A program made the translations under genes and the position numbers. From NCBI GenBank assembly GCA_021186555.1, contig JAJKFL010000014.1, forward strand, positions 34,592,033-34,656,032: 64,000 nucleotides of DNA, read 5' to 3'. The notes under the pieces were generated by a model that searched no databases, was not told the DNA's origin, and saw only the letters and a list, made by a program, of their open reading frames with translations. Below are positions 40,908 to 55,900 of this stretch, piece by piece. How positions within the stretch are numbered: the first letter of the stretch is position 1; each line of letters begins with the position of its first letter. Origin of the DNA: Reticulitermes speratus (taxonomy: Eukaryota; Arthropoda; Insecta; Blattodea; Rhinotermitidae).

Positions 40908-43900
40908 CTACAACCAAACATACTGACCTTAAATATGACATTCTACGTGGGATGTTCAAATTTAAACGAGAATTCTTTTTTGAAAAATTTATTCACAACA
41001 AAATGGAAAAGTTTTACACACTACTTTTCAATGTAGTCCCCGTTGACTGCAATACACATGTGCCAACGTTCTGGAAGCTTCTTAATTCCAGTTTCAAAGA
41101 AGGTTTTTGGTTGCTCGTGTATCCAACTTTGCACAGCTGCAATGACCTCATCATTATTCTGGAATCTTTTGCCTCCTCAAACCCCCTTTATTGGTCCAAA
41201 CAAATGATAATCAAAGGAGCTAAGTCTGGACTGTACGGTGGATAAGGCAGGACATCCCACTTCAGTTTCAATAGAGTTGCCATCGTTATAGCCGCAGTGT
41301 GAGGACGAGCGTTGTCTTGGAGGAAGCAAACTGAATCCTGCCTTTTTCTTCACTTTGAGCGGATTGCCGGCTTCACTTTTTCATTCAGGAGAGTTGAATA
41401 GTACTGCGCATTGATGGTTTTTTGACCAGTGAGAAAGTCCAGGTGAATTACACCCTTTGAATCCCAGAACACAGTAGCCATGATCTTCCCCGCTGAAAAA
41501 AATTGCTTTCGCTTTTTTTGGGGGGGGGGGGGTTTGTGGAGAATGGGTGTGTTTGCAATGCTTGCTTGCTCTTTTTGATTCAGGAGTGAAGCAGTGGACC
41601 TAGGTCTCATCACAGGTCACAGCTGAGTCCAAAAATTCGGCTCCTCTCTCGTATCGTTGCAAAGTTGAGTAACGGCCACTAAACGTCTTTCCCTGTGCTC
41701 TGGTGTCAGGAGCAGTGGGACCCACCTTGCACTCACTCAACTGACTTTCAACTCGTGCAGACTTTCTTCAACACTCCCTACATTAATTCCTACTTCCTGT
41801 GACAGTTCAAGAACAGTTATGCGACGATTAGCCTGAATAAATTCACCAATTTTCAAAACGTTGTCTGGATTGACAGAAGTTCTTGGTCTCCGAGCGTGAG
41901 GTTCATTTTCAACACGGTCTCGTCCTTCTCGAAATGATTTCACCCAACTGAATACCCTTGGCTGTGACAAACATTCATCCCCAAACCGTGCTTGAAGCCT
42001 GGTAAAGATTTCAGAAGGAATGACACCTTCCTTCGTGAGAAATTTCATAATTATAAGCTGCGCAACACTGCTGGGTAATGCTTGCACTGCCATCTTGATT
42101 GCACCTGATGGTTGAGGAGGAGAGGGACCCAACAAGTACAGGTTGCAATTTTAAACATGTCATAAATTGTCAGCGCAAGCACATTCATACAAGTTGGTTT
42201 GTGCTCAAAAGGGAACTAAATTCTCGTTTAAATTTGAACGACCTTAGTGGATGTTCAAAACAGTACTACAGTTCGAGACTTTGTGCCCTTTGAAGCTGAG
42301 AAAATGTAAAGGAAATGCATGGGAGGTGAAGCAGAAGCAACAAGTCTTATCACTGATGCAAGAACAAGTGGACATCATGTGGCATACTATTTGAAAATAT
42401 TCATGAGTCAGAGTTAGTGAGATTGTCACAGGGTGTGCAATAATAACAATGTGTTATATAATAATACTGCAGTATGGTGTAGTAGGTGGATTTTTTGTGA
42501 TCATGCTATTACACTGCTTTAGGAATGGATAACACCTTTTTGTAAAATAGATCATTTTAAGTTTATATCTCCCCAAGAAGACTCATTCTGTAGCATATGA
42601 AATAGCAAGTAAAGTGATACAAGAACATGATGAAGAATGCGGAAACAACACATTATAAATTCCCATGAAATGAGCAACAAAAAATGTTACAAATTGTACT
42701 GGTGTAGGTATAACAATGACCACGAATATAAGAAAAATCAAGGAATGAAAAATGTCAGGAAATAAATAGGCATCTTGGCCCCAACAGACATTTTGACAGG
42801 GGTTTTATAAGAAATAGGATTTATGATATTTAAGTTCATGAATAACTGCACAACTGGTGTAAAAACTTCTACTCACTGAAAACAAAATACATTTTCCCTG
42901 GGGCAGTAAATCCCATTACAGACTGATGTAAAACATGGGGTTCAAATGGGTTGGGGGGGGGGGGGGGGGGGGGGGGGGGGAGAGGCAGTTGAAAAGGAGA
43001 GTGGCATATATAGTCTAAAATTCAATACATGAAACATGCAATACGTAGGACAAACTGGACGATTCTGAAAACATGATTTTCAGAACATCATAGATAAATA
43101 AAAACCAATGACCCGAAATCAGCATATGCATTGCACATTTTGAACAGACACGAATATGGACCGTTACAATCCACTATGGAACTGTTAAAAATATGTAATA
43201 AAGGATGGCACATGAATACTATGGAAAGCTACTACATACAGAGGTACCAACAAGAAGGATCACTTATACAGGAACAAGGCCTAGGAGAAAAAAAAACCCT
43301 CTTTACAATGGTCATCCCTACTAATCACAACATGCATGCGCCAAACACAACACCAATACACTCGACCCAACCATAACAAAGACAATAATCACCACACTAC
43401 AAGACACCTTGACACTTGATAATATAAGACAACTAACAGGTATGTCTGATCATAACCGGCATATACGAGGGCTGTCCAAAAAGTATCCGACTATATTTTT
43501 TCCCGCGGTAAGTAATGGCGAAAGGGTGGGGAAACTGAGCATAGTGGTAGAAGGGACTTTCATGCGCATGTGTGATTTTTTGCTGCCTCGCAACACCGCC
43601 GGATGCGTCTGTCGCTGCCAGATAGCGAAGTGGTGTAACACGTGTTCGTCGCATTCTCGTTTCGCTCAAGAGGACAGAATGTTTGGAACAGCGATACTGC
43701 ATAAAGTTTTGTCAGAAACTCGGGGATACCCAAGCGGAAACAATCCGCAAAATTCAGCAGGCTTTCGGTGATGATGCAATGGGGGTCACTCAAATTAAAG
43801 AGTGGTTCAACCGCTTTAGAGATGGCCGCATGTCGGCGGACAGTGACCAGCGTTCCGGGAGACCGTCAACGAGCCGAAATGCTGATGTCATTGACAAAGT

Positions 43901-46900
43901 GCGGACATTGATCATGGAGGACCGTCGTTTGACCGTCCGGGAAATTGCTGATGAGGTTGGGATCAGCAGAGGTTCCGCAAACACGATTTTAACTGAGGAT
44001 GTGGGCACGCGAAGAGTGGCGGCAAAATTTGTGCCCAAGCTGCTTTCGCTGGAGCAACAACAACTCCGCCTTGAGGTCGCGCAGGACATGCTGGAGTGCG
44101 CCAACAGAGATCTTGAGTTCCTGAAGACTGTGATCACTGGTGACGAGTCGTGGGTGTACGGATATGACCTGGAAACCAAGGTCCAGTCGTCACAATGGAA
44201 GCATCCAACATCCCCGAGGCCCAAAAAAGCATGACACGTTCGGAGCAATGTGAAGGTGATACTGACTGTTTTCTTCGATTACCGGGGTGTTGTGCATCAT
44301 GAGTACGCACCACTAGGCCAAACTGTTAATAAGGAGTACTACCAAGAAGTCCTCCGTCATCTTCGTGATGCAGTTCGGCGCAAGAGACCGGAGCTGTGGG
44401 ACGCACGCAACTGGCAGCTGCATCATGACAATGCCCCAGCTCATTCATCACACCTGATCCAGGGTTTCCTGGCTAAGCACGGCATTCCGCAGGTTCGCCA
44501 GGCTCCCTAATCTCCTGACATGGCTCCTTGTGATTTCTGGCTGTTCCCGAGATTGAAGACACCGCTGAAAGGCTCCCGTTTTGACAGCCGTGAGGACATC
44601 ATACAGAACGCGACGGCGCAGCTGCACACCATTCCAAAACAAGCCTTCCAGAATTGCTTCCAGCGATGGAAGGACCGCTGGGCTAAGTGTGTGGAGTCAC
44701 CAGGGGCCTACTTTGAAGGGGATTAGGTATTGTAACCACCCAGATACAGAACTTTTTTTCCCCGGCCCAAGGTCGGATACTTTTTGGACAGACCTCGTAT
44801 ATATAATTTAACAAACGATAATGAATACGAAATTAATACCCCCATGTTTTCACAGGGCTTGGTCAACTCCAATTTGTATAAAAAACCACTGCCAGCAATT
44901 TTTAATTACAATCTTCAATTTTAATGACAATCTACCTGCTGAAGAGTCTATTTTATATTCCTTATATTTCATACATTTATACTTCAAACTGTAAACAGTG
45001 GACACAATTCGTGTCACAGGTCAAAGAGTATACTTTTATGCACTGTAGCCTGTTAATGTGATAGTAACTTGACTTTATATTGTGATGTATATATATATAT
45101 TATATCATCAGATTAACTAATGGATGTAATATGAATGTAACCTTCACCCCTGAAGATGGTTCAACTGGAACTGAAACGTGTTGGGGATACTGAACAATAC
45201 TTGATACTATAGTGCATTTGTTGGTTTTTTTAAATTGTGAACTATTATCAAAATGCACAGTTGACATAATGTGAAAGTATATCACTACATTTTGACAGCA
45301 ATGAATCCACTCGCCATCCCATAAGCCAGTAATTTTCAAATAAGTAAATGTCATTACTTTACAAACCTGGCAAATTAAGCATAAAGACAGGAGGAGATTG
45401 AATAGGTAACAGTGATTTTAACTGCCTCATGAGGGGGTTTTCCACTAACTGATAACCCTAACCATACTATGTATGTTAGTCACTCACTGCTGAAAACTGC
45501 TGTATTAGCAGAGAATTACTAACCTTCCTATAACCAGTCCTGGTGGTGGAATTGTGACATCAGGTGCTGGTGATGGAGCTGTGGATGAAAGGCGACGACA
45601 CGCTTCTCGTCGAGCAAACTCTACTTTGGCCATTTCTGTGGCAACCCAGCCAGGAAGGTCAGGGATTGCACATGTTATTATGAACCGCAGTGACAACATT
45701 ATGTGCTGCAAGAAACACATCATCAGATGATCAGTAAAATAGAGACATGTGCACCTGACTGTTGGGACATCATATTGGTACAGCAAGATGCATAGAAATG
45801 AAGTGCATGCTGGGAAGGATTTGGACATAAACAGTTCTTCCCCCTCTAGTAACCTGTGTCATCCTTATACTTCAGGCAGCAACAAACTTGTATTCAGTTT
45901 TCCCAGCTAGGGGTATCATCCAGTGAAGTAAATGTAGCATATCTCACCTCCAGAGCAACAATAAGCAGGATTGTTTGTGTTGTGGACATCTCAGGAAACA
46001 TGCGATGCACCTGTCCAGACAGACCAATCAGAGCACAGTTCACCAGTACAGCAATCAGACACATCACCTCCATTGCATTCTGCAATAAAACACCAATACT
46101 TTAGTTAGACAAGTAGCTTTACACTACAACACTCTCTCCTGTGTTGTGGCAAACTTCCTCATACAGGTACACCCCTTTGTTTTCACATTCAGTGTCAGTG
46201 ACATGCAGCATCCTGTGATACAATGAAGGATATTTTTATTTCCTCTGTTGTTTGATGTATGATTTTAAGTTATAATGGTGGTCAATACAGAGATTACTGC
46301 CTTTTGGGATCTGACCCATGTACTCTGAAAGAAAAGCACCCGTCTTCTTCTTCAGGCATATGTGAAGATGGACTACACAACAACAACAACACATCTCAGA
46401 AGATAACAGTCATCCTTCATTTACTTGTTAGCAGGAGACCTGTTCCATGGAGGCAGGTAGTGATTATTTAGTGATAATGCATGATGGAATGGGAGAGTAC
46501 TTGGGAAGAGGTCATGGCCTGTTTCATTTACCAACCTGTAACTTACATGGAGCAGCTGCATAGCTAAATGAAAAGAACTTTATGATTACTTCTAGTAACA
46601 TTCCACATTTTCTGGCATTACCTCAGCATAGGGAAGTGCATACTGTCTAGCCTTACTTTGGCACAGGGAAGTGCACACTTCCCACACTGCACGTCATCTG
46701 TAAGAAAAATTGTTGCTGTTTACTGCTTTAAGTCCACAATTAGTGAAACAGTTTAACCTTTAAAGGCTGGCAATTTATATACCCTGTAGTGTCAGTGGAC
46801 CAGGAAATTTAATTGGAAATTTAAATGCCTGTTGCAATGGTTTGGAAAATTTTGAATATTCTAAGAATAATAATAATAGATTTATAAAGTAAATTTCATT

Positions 46901-49900
46901 TACTCAAGTAAAGCATGACTAACACTCTAATGTATATCACAGCTTATTATACAATGTTCTAAGGCATTATAAAAAAGAAACACTTCTCTATAACAGAGAA
47001 ATTTTAGTAGCATGTTACATTCCGTTCCCCTTACCCTTAAATTTGGACTCCTTTCTCCTAAATTCTTTCCCACTGTTGAGGGAAAAGGTTTGTTTGAGGG
47101 TCGACTGACATGGAAGTGTACAGTTACAACCAGAAAGAATTTGAACTGTGAAAGGAAAGGGATATTTCTCGGTATTTTCATCAGTGACAATTCAGGAGAC
47201 CCACAGTGTGGCGAACCTGTCATTTGTGAAATTTAGTATGTATAAGTACATACTCAGCATCATGGCTCCCAATGTGATGAAGACATTGAATCCAAGTGAC
47301 TTGTGATTCTGATTCAGATGTGCATGATGACGCAAAATCAAAGATGAAGATGATGATTATTATGAAGAACAACAACAACCATTGCCACCAATATGACTAC
47401 AACAGCTTATGAAGTGTGGGCTGCAGTCTCAAGCTAACCCAATGCATGCAGGGCAGCAGAAGCAAGAAACAGAGTGAAGCACCACACATAAATAACAATT
47501 CACCACCTCTCAGCATTTTCATGCTCTATTTTGCATCTGTTACTGACCTGCTGGTGACAGAGACTAATGGATACAATCACCAATATTTGGAAAGATGTCG
47601 CAAAACACCAAACCCACTTTCTGACATAATTAATTCCAAAATGTTTCTGTTTCTAGCAGCCACTACACAAATAGGTTATGACATATACAGCAGACTCAGG
47701 GACTAAAATTCCTCAAACAGATACAGTAGAAGCCGGATAAGAAGTCTTTCAAGGGACCAGAGGATTAGGGACTTCTTAAGCGGGAAGACTTATTAAGAGG
47801 GAAAGCTTATTAAAAGCCTTTTTCCCCATAATTCATTTGACTGTAGTTACGGGCATGTTCAGCCGCTTTGCCACTTCCACTCAGGTCAAGGTAGGATTTG
47901 ATTCCACTTCTCTAATCACCCTCAACTTCTCTTTCAGTGATAAGGCTTTGCGTTTTATTCCTTTCTGGGTCATGATTACTGCAATAACGATAAATATAAT
48001 GAAAAAGTAACCAATTAAAATACAAAAGAGGACTCGTTCACGCTAATGACTGCAGTTATTAAAAAAGGTAAACACCACCAACAGCATCTAAACAGACAAC
48101 ATAATGCACATAACTTACTGTAATTGCAACAATTTTCTGGGGTGTAGGATTCAGTAGTAGACGTTTGCAGATAGTAATACACAGTAGCCAGCAGTAGCAC
48201 CCATCAATTGGTTCAATTGATGTAACCAGTGTGTCACTGTTCAAGACTTAAAGCAGCGTGTTGCCGTGTTGCTGTTCGGGGCATCTCGGTAGAGATCGAT
48301 CGCATCATAGCATATATCGATATATCGCATATATCGATAGTCTTATATATCAAAACTTATTAAACGGGTAAAATTTCATAAAAGATCATACTCTTGGTAT
48401 CATGAGATTCGACTTCTCAGGCGGGAAGACTTAATAAGCGGGAAGCTTCTTATCCGGGAAAAATTAACGTACACATTATGGATTTTATTTCGGGACTTTA
48501 AAAATCAGACTTCTTACAGGGGAAGACTTCTTATCCGGGTTCTACTGTATATTTATTTTGCCAAGTAGTCATACACAACTCAAAATAAATGGTAAAACAG
48601 GCTACATGGTTCAGCTTGAACTAGCCACCATGAGGCCTATAACTATAATATTAAAAGAAAAAATAAAAACTGCAAGCAGGTGTGAATCTCAGACTTTATA
48701 ATGTAATGATACAATTATAAATGTATACAAAAGTTAAGGAATTATTAAACATGAAGCCTTATAAGGGTAAAAAAAATAGTGTATATATGGTAAAATGGGT
48801 GTTTTGTGTATATGTAGGAAGAAAGAAAATAGAAGTAAAATGTATACAAGGTAAAATATGTAGGCATAAACAGATGTGGCGTAAAGCAGTTATGTAACTG
48901 TATCATGGCAACGATGTGAAAAATATATGTAAGTAGCAAATTATGCTTCGTGAAAATGTTGTTAAGATATGACGCTTTGGCTCCTGTGACTTCGATTAAT
49001 ATTAAAGATTTAAATAATGGAAGGTTATTCTGTGGTGTCCTTTACTCATAGATACATTGTTTCAGTTCTGAGTGTCTGTAAAATTTAATACAGACAGATG
49101 TCGTTTTACGCGATTTCGTTTTGCGCAATTTCGCTTTAACGCGACTTGAAAATTTGAAACACTTTTCGAATTTACGCTATAATTTTCAGTTTAACACGAT
49201 TTGGCATAGATGATCCATGGCTGCCCTTATCTTCTGTAGGAGGTTAGCAGAAAATATGTCACTGTCGCGCCATCAGTCATGTGTGTGGATTGATTACATT
49301 GCTGATATAATCACGTGGTTCATTTAGCTTCCCTTCAACAACATCTGCTTTTCTTATCAACATGAGTGACAAACGTAAATCTACATCACCTAGTGCAATC
49401 CAAGTGAAAATTCGGTGAAAGACAATCGGCGTTGAAGAGAAATTAGATGTAACAAGCCGACTTGAAAAGGGTGAAAGAAATGTTGACATATGCCGTAATG
49501 TTAAGACTCGCTCATAGTAGCATACATACAATTCGTGATAATTTTGACAGAATTAAAGAAAGTGCTAAGTCAGGAACTAAAGTGTTTGTTTGTGTAGCAA
49601 GACTACCAGAGACCTATCCGAATGAACCGTACCAAAAACTATGGATACGAGTCTCTTACATTTTTATTGCATTATAAATAAATATATTGTATAGAAATGT
49701 ATGTATACTGTATAGAAATGTATATATACTGTACATACAGTACATACATACTTTATAGGTCTGTATGTCCACTAGTAGTATAGTCATACACTACACACGA
49801 TGAGGTTGTCAGTCCGCTAACCCCCCGGAAATACAGTTTTAAATGGGAATTTTGTGTCTGATTTGCGCGACGTTTTTCAGGAACATAACCCTCGCATAAA

Positions 49901-52900
49901 ACAAGAACTGCCTGTACTTTCTTTCTCAGTTGAGCTATGATTCATTCTTGCATCAAACACCTAAGAGTAAATACAGACCGCAACTTTTAAATTGTTCATG
50001 TTTTTGGACATATATATAGTGAAAAACAGTCCTGAAAATTGTTCTGTACATACAGGGACAGGTCGGAGCAGTGAGTAAATTATATGACTACCAGACGGGA
50101 GATCAGGTTTTAGTTCCCAGAAAGTCCATTTTTTTTGTCAACACATAAATTATGTCTTGCTCCTACCAGGTTTGTATTTGATGCATACCTGGGGCTCCTA
50201 AATGTACAGCTCCTAGAGCATGGAACTGCTTATTCATCTCTACAGTGTTCAATACATCAGTGTATGGCACATTACCTCCATGCCCCTATATACCCCCATG
50301 ATGAGTCACAACTGCAAAATTACTTTTAAATCTCTAATACAGTATGTATACATAATATTTACACCTGCATAATGTCCACCAATATCACATTTAATGTGAC
50401 ACGTCTACATATATATTTTTGGACAGAAGTGTCTGTTTTGGCATTCATACCTAACCCCGAACATTGGACAGAACTGTCCATTTTGGCACATAAATGTTTA
50501 CCATATACCAAATTATTCTTTATTCTGAATTACATTTCTCTTTTTCGAAAATGTTTCATAAATATGCACATCATATGCAGCTGAACTTTTCAACCCACCT
50601 GCTTAGTATTTTAGTTATTCTTAAGTGATTTTGTAAATTTTTATTCTTACTATGTTTTACAGTACACACTTGACTGTTGCACAAATTGCTGATGTTCCCT
50701 CAAGGCTAGATGCTTTGCATGTGTGTAACAGCTTATATGAAAGACTGGAGTGCATGCAATTTCTTGGCATTCAAATAATTTTGTACTGACAGTTATTGTG
50801 GGTAAGGCAAGCATGACTTCCAGAATTCAGTCTCTGTGACAACAGAGGTAAGTGGGTGTGTTAGACTCTGATCAAATATTCATACATCAGGATTGTAACT
50901 ACTTAGACAAATACAGGCACCCCTGATTGACCAGTGTATGCTGAAAGTTTCATCTACTTACCTGCCACGTGCCAATGTTGGAAACTCTCTGACCAAATGG
51001 CCGCTGAAAGGTGAAGCAAAGCTTAAAGGCATCACTGCGAATCTCAATGAGATTGTTGATCAGAGCACAAAATGCTGCCATGGGGAATGCAGAAGAGAAA
51101 AGAACTACATATCCCAGCTGAATGAACATTTCCAAATGATCTGCAAATGTTCCATCATACTGCAACATACGAAAATTACAGGAAATGTTCTGCGATACTG
51201 CAACATGAGTAAGTACCAGCAAATGTTCCACGATATTCCAGCATGGGGTAGTGACATTGAGTGTTCTGTCACACTGCAACAAGGAAAGGCTCCAACCATT
51301 CACCTTTAAATTTATATTCATGTATCAAACACTGAACATACCATATGGTTTGAGAAAATTATTTAACAAGGAAGAGCTTAGTAATTTGTATAGGAAGGGC
51401 CAACAATTGCCCTAACATAATTGTGTCACAGATGACAGTAACTATGAAAAGGAGCAGAAGATGGCAGGAATTAAATGCACAAAAACAATGTGTGAGCTGG
51501 TATTACATATACTTTTGCAAAAAAATTTTATACTGGACCTCTGTGTAGCAGCACCACTTACTGCATACTGTCATTCTGTCGGGTCTTGTATCTTCACATA
51601 TATGTAGCTATCTTTCCAGGACTCTTGACAAAATTAATTTTGATATGCAACTGGTTTAGTGTGTCCCTTATGCAATTACCTTGAAGAGTGAGCTCTCAAG
51701 TTCTGCTTGACTGATGCTCCGGTTTGTTCCTGCACTTTTGTTTGTTGTACTCGCCTCACTGTTGTCCTCTGCTGGACTGCTTGTCAGTTCTTTCTTTGCT
51801 TCAGAGGGGCTCAGAGCTCCAAACAAGTCAAAACTCATTTTAGCCAGCCGCAATTGCTCCAGTACATATGGCAGGGCAGACTCCTTGAGGTTCCCAATCA
51901 CCTGCCTTGCAATCAGCAGAGCAGCCAATTGCTTCAAAACAGGACCATCATACAAAATTAGTATGCGATATAAAATATACAAGTTTTAACCGAAGTTAAT
52001 CAATCATAAAGGGTTCTGAAAATAATATATTACAATTGGGATTATTCAGTTTCTCAGCTTTATTTGATATTCCAAACAGAACACATTGGTGAAACTGGAT
52101 TAGTCATTCTGCAGGTGAAAAGCCTGGGAGGCATCTACTTGTTGTGTCACTTGAAAAGAGATACAGTAATTCAGTCACTGAATGAGATCCTTAATTTAAT
52201 TGCAGTTGTGGCTAATGAAGCATCAAAAATAGCACAGAATGTATTTGTTTCAATTGTGATTTCCTATGCAGAAAGTTACCTTTCATACATGTCCTGGTCT
52301 TCTTCTAATATCACTGCCACTTTACGTGGGTCAACAGAATGAAGTTCCCACATCCCTTCTGTCTGCTGTCTTTCCTCCTCCATTTCTGTCCTCTCTTCTT
52401 GGCATCTTCCAGTGCCTGATTAAACAATCTTGTTTGAGGCATTTCCTCAAGCCTCTTTCTTTTAACTATTCATTCTAATGCTCTTCTTGGTATCCTCATT
52501 CGATGATAAATTTTGGATTCCAATTTCTTCTATCAAAATTTAATCTCCAATTCTATACATACCTCTGTCCCTTCCCTCAATACTTACTTGAAAATTTCAT
52601 GTACCTTGCTGATGCAAATGTAAAGAAAATGTCCTTGACACTTACTGTATTACTGGCTCAGGAATAGCAGTTGTTAAATGCTGACACTGTGGTCTGCCAG
52701 GTTGGTAGCAAGTTGTCATATGGTTCAGTGGATGTCTCAGAAATAACAGCTGTTAAATTTTCACACCTTAGTCAGCCAGGTTGATAACACATAGTCATGT
52801 GGTTCTCAAATATACCAACTCTGTCTCGAGGGTAGGAGTGTATACCAGTGAAACAATGATACTCAGCTATCACACCAAATGATGCCAAAATCCAGATAAC

Positions 52901-55900
52901 AACAAAAATCTTCATAGTCATACTGACTACATTGAAGTAATGGTAAAGCTTTAGACTTGTATTTGGAAGGTTCTCGTTCAAATCATAGCCAGGATACCAG
53001 ATATCCCAAGTCAGGTTGCACAGTTTTCCTCAAATTGGTGAAGATACCTTATTTCCACATTCTTTACAATTCATTATTCATTTAACATCCTACCATTCAA
53101 TACTACATACTCATGGTATAACATACTGACAGCATCCTTAAGCAAGTGGAAATAAACGTACTGTGTAGGTACTTGGATTACGAATTTCAAAGAAACACAC
53201 TTACCTCTTTTAGTTTCTCCATATCTTGTAAATAAAAAGCGATGTAGAAGAGAGACAGGAAGGAATTCACGAACTGGAACTAAAACAGAGACACAGACTT
53301 AGCAACAATACCCAACAACTTAGTGTGGACTGGACATACTAGGTTTGAAAATTAGATGTACATGAACATCAAATAGCTGCAAGTAGGAATATTATGAGGG
53401 TAAATCAAAAAGCAGGAGAATATTTTATAAAACCAAAAAAACAAGAACTCACAAAAACTGTATTATCAGTTTTCAGTGTAGTTCCCTTGCTTCTTCTCCA
53501 TACTCTCTTCACACCATTCCACAGCTGCTTAGTGCCATTTAAAAGAAATGTTTTGGTTGTTTGTGAAGCCACTTGTGCACCGTCTTTACTTTAGTCACAA
53601 TTTAAAAATCAATAACCATGACATGCTTTTTCAGTAGGCCAAACATGTGATAGTCAAATTAAGTAAAATCTGTACTATACAGTGGATGAGAGAGAAGTTT
53701 AAAGTGAAGTTTTCATATCACTTTAAAGTCTGCCTTGACTAAATGAGGTCGAGCTTTGTCCTACTGCAGCAGAACACCTTTACATAGTAGACCACTGTGT
53801 TTACTGCAAATAGCAGGTTTCAGTTTCTCTCCCAATCAGGCACAATATTTTTCACTACTGAAACCCTCTCCATATTCCTGATAATGTTTGAGAACAAGAC
53901 CATTCAAATCACAAAACATCATCAACATAACTTCATCAGAAAAAGACATTTCTGAATTTTTTGCCATGTGGGCAAGCTATGTGTTTCCACTTATGTTCTG
54001 CTGCTTGCTTACAGGTTTGTAGCGATGCACCCATGTTTTATCTATTTTGAGTATCCATCATATAAATGCTCCTCATTGACTGAAACCACTGCAAAAATTG
54101 CATGCACATTTCCAATGTTTTCATTTATGCTCATCCACAGGACATTTGGGGAACTCATACTGCATAGACTTTGTGATATTTGAGGGTGTCATGTATGCTC
54201 AAATACATAGCCCAATAGCTGATGTCTAGCTTTGAGCAATAGCAGAAACACAAATCCACAGCTTTGAGCAAAAGCAGAAACACAAATCCACTGCCTTCTC
54301 GAATGACAGCATTAACTTCATCAACAATGTTTAACATTGCTAAGGTAGTTGGATGGTCTGCACGGTCATCAACCACACTTGTTCTGCCACACATATAACT
54401 TTGACCCATGCATACACCTTTCACTAACACACTTTTCTCCTCATTGTGATGACACTCTTCTGTGAATCTGAGAGGATTTGACCCCTTCTGACTACAGAAA
54501 CCTGATTAGAGCACATTATTCACTAATGGTGCAGCTGCAACGTGGAGCTGACAATTCAAACTGAGTGCAGGCTACTGGCAAAACACTTCCTAACTTGCCT
54601 AATGTGGTAGGTATGATCAACTTGGGAGCATGTTCTGACATGGGGAGTTACTTCTGCATACAAATTACCTTTACTTTTTGATTTACCCATGTAGATTAAG
54701 AAACTCTGAAGTGCTGCATGGACATGGAGCATGGATCAAGATGTTCTCTGAACAACAGCTTATACAGTACTCAGCTGGTTAGTATTTAAAATTTATGACT
54801 TCTGATTCAATATGGTTCAATACTAAGGTTACACTTTTCTGAGACGTGACATCATGTAGTCACCACACTACATAGTGTCACAACCCAAAAGACCATAACA
54901 TTAACATTCAGTGCCCTCAGAACCTGAAATCTTATATGGTTAAAAGTATAAATTAGAAATTTAGGCAACCTAAGTACACCACACACATATTTACCTGTAT
55001 AGAAGAGTTGGCTGCTCCACAATTTTCAATTCTCAGGACAATACCTGTACAGTACATGTTCAACTTTGTGTATGATTATAAGGCCAACCTCCCTTTTTCA
55101 CATGATGAATTAAGAAAAAACTGTCTTACATTTGAATTAGAGGTAAAACTGTCCCTGTGCATGCCACAAAGGCATACAGGGAATGGAGGTACAAATCTAC
55201 CGATTCTTAGACTTGGATCTAGATGGCATGAGTGATCAGCTTCACGTCTTAGTCGCTTTACCCCTGGTACCCATTCATTAAGAGTCTGGGTAAATCCCAG
55301 AGTCAGTCTGGATGGTTTGGAAAAGAAATACCGTATATTCTCGAATCTAATCCGCACCCAGTTTTTGGCGACTTCTTAAACGAAAAAAAGTTAGCGATTC
55401 TAATCCACACCTTTCCTTCAACCACCCCTTGCCCACGGGGCGACTGATTGAATAATATTGGATGGTACCAATGCGTTAAAATCCGACGCTACGCCTGTGG
55501 CCGATGAGTCATACTGATAGAGGCGGGGCCTTTCTCAACAGACGTGCGCAATCTCGTCTGAAGCCAGCTGATCTTTAGTTGTTGAAACGTGGGAGGTGCT
55601 TGTTCCAATTTGTCGTGTACCGTAGTTATGGAAGAGGGACACCTGAAATCTAAACGACTCTCATATACGGCAAAGTTCAAACGTGAAGTTATTCGGTGCG
55701 CAGAGGAGAATGGAAACCGCAAAGCCGCTGCAATTTTTGGAGTTGATGAAAGCAACGTTCGACTATGGCGGAAACACAAGGCAGCGATCAGCGGGTGTGA
55801 GGCGTCACGAAGGAAATTCACTGGACCCAAGAAAGGACGATTTCCTGAAATTGATGATGCAGTCTTCACGTTTTTTCAAGAGAGACGCAAGACTGGACTG

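Larger units (their letters stand above)
43020..45250 (+). mobile_element. Penelope-like relic (PLE3) interrupted by a mariner
   Basis: The frame AYALHILNRHEYGPLQSTME, then GWHMNTMESYYIQRYQQEGS, is the C-terminal part of a Penelope-type GIY-YIG endonuclease (43125-43300). Beyond the mariner at 43466-44797, a PLE-like end occurs near 45150 (cctgaagatggttcaactgg, ctgaaacgtgttggggata). That both parts form one element is inferred. Confidence 0.6.

Noticed and set aside
43790..44248. 152-residue minus-strand frame
   Set aside because: Antisense shadow of the M6 mariner transposase.
48296..48345. ATCGATA palindrome cluster as a regulatory site
   Set aside because: It lies inside a pogo derivative and is AT-rich simple sequence; no promoter nearby.
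47724..49914. Both neighbouring pogo derivatives measure 824 bp
   Set aside because: Their ends and interiors differ completely, so the equal length is a coincidence and not a duplication.
55008..55235. Possible ANO8 exon between 53.3 and 61.5 kb with splice-like ends
   Set aside because: The flanking exons 61488-61543 and 53205-53279 join in phase and match anoctamins without any extra segment.
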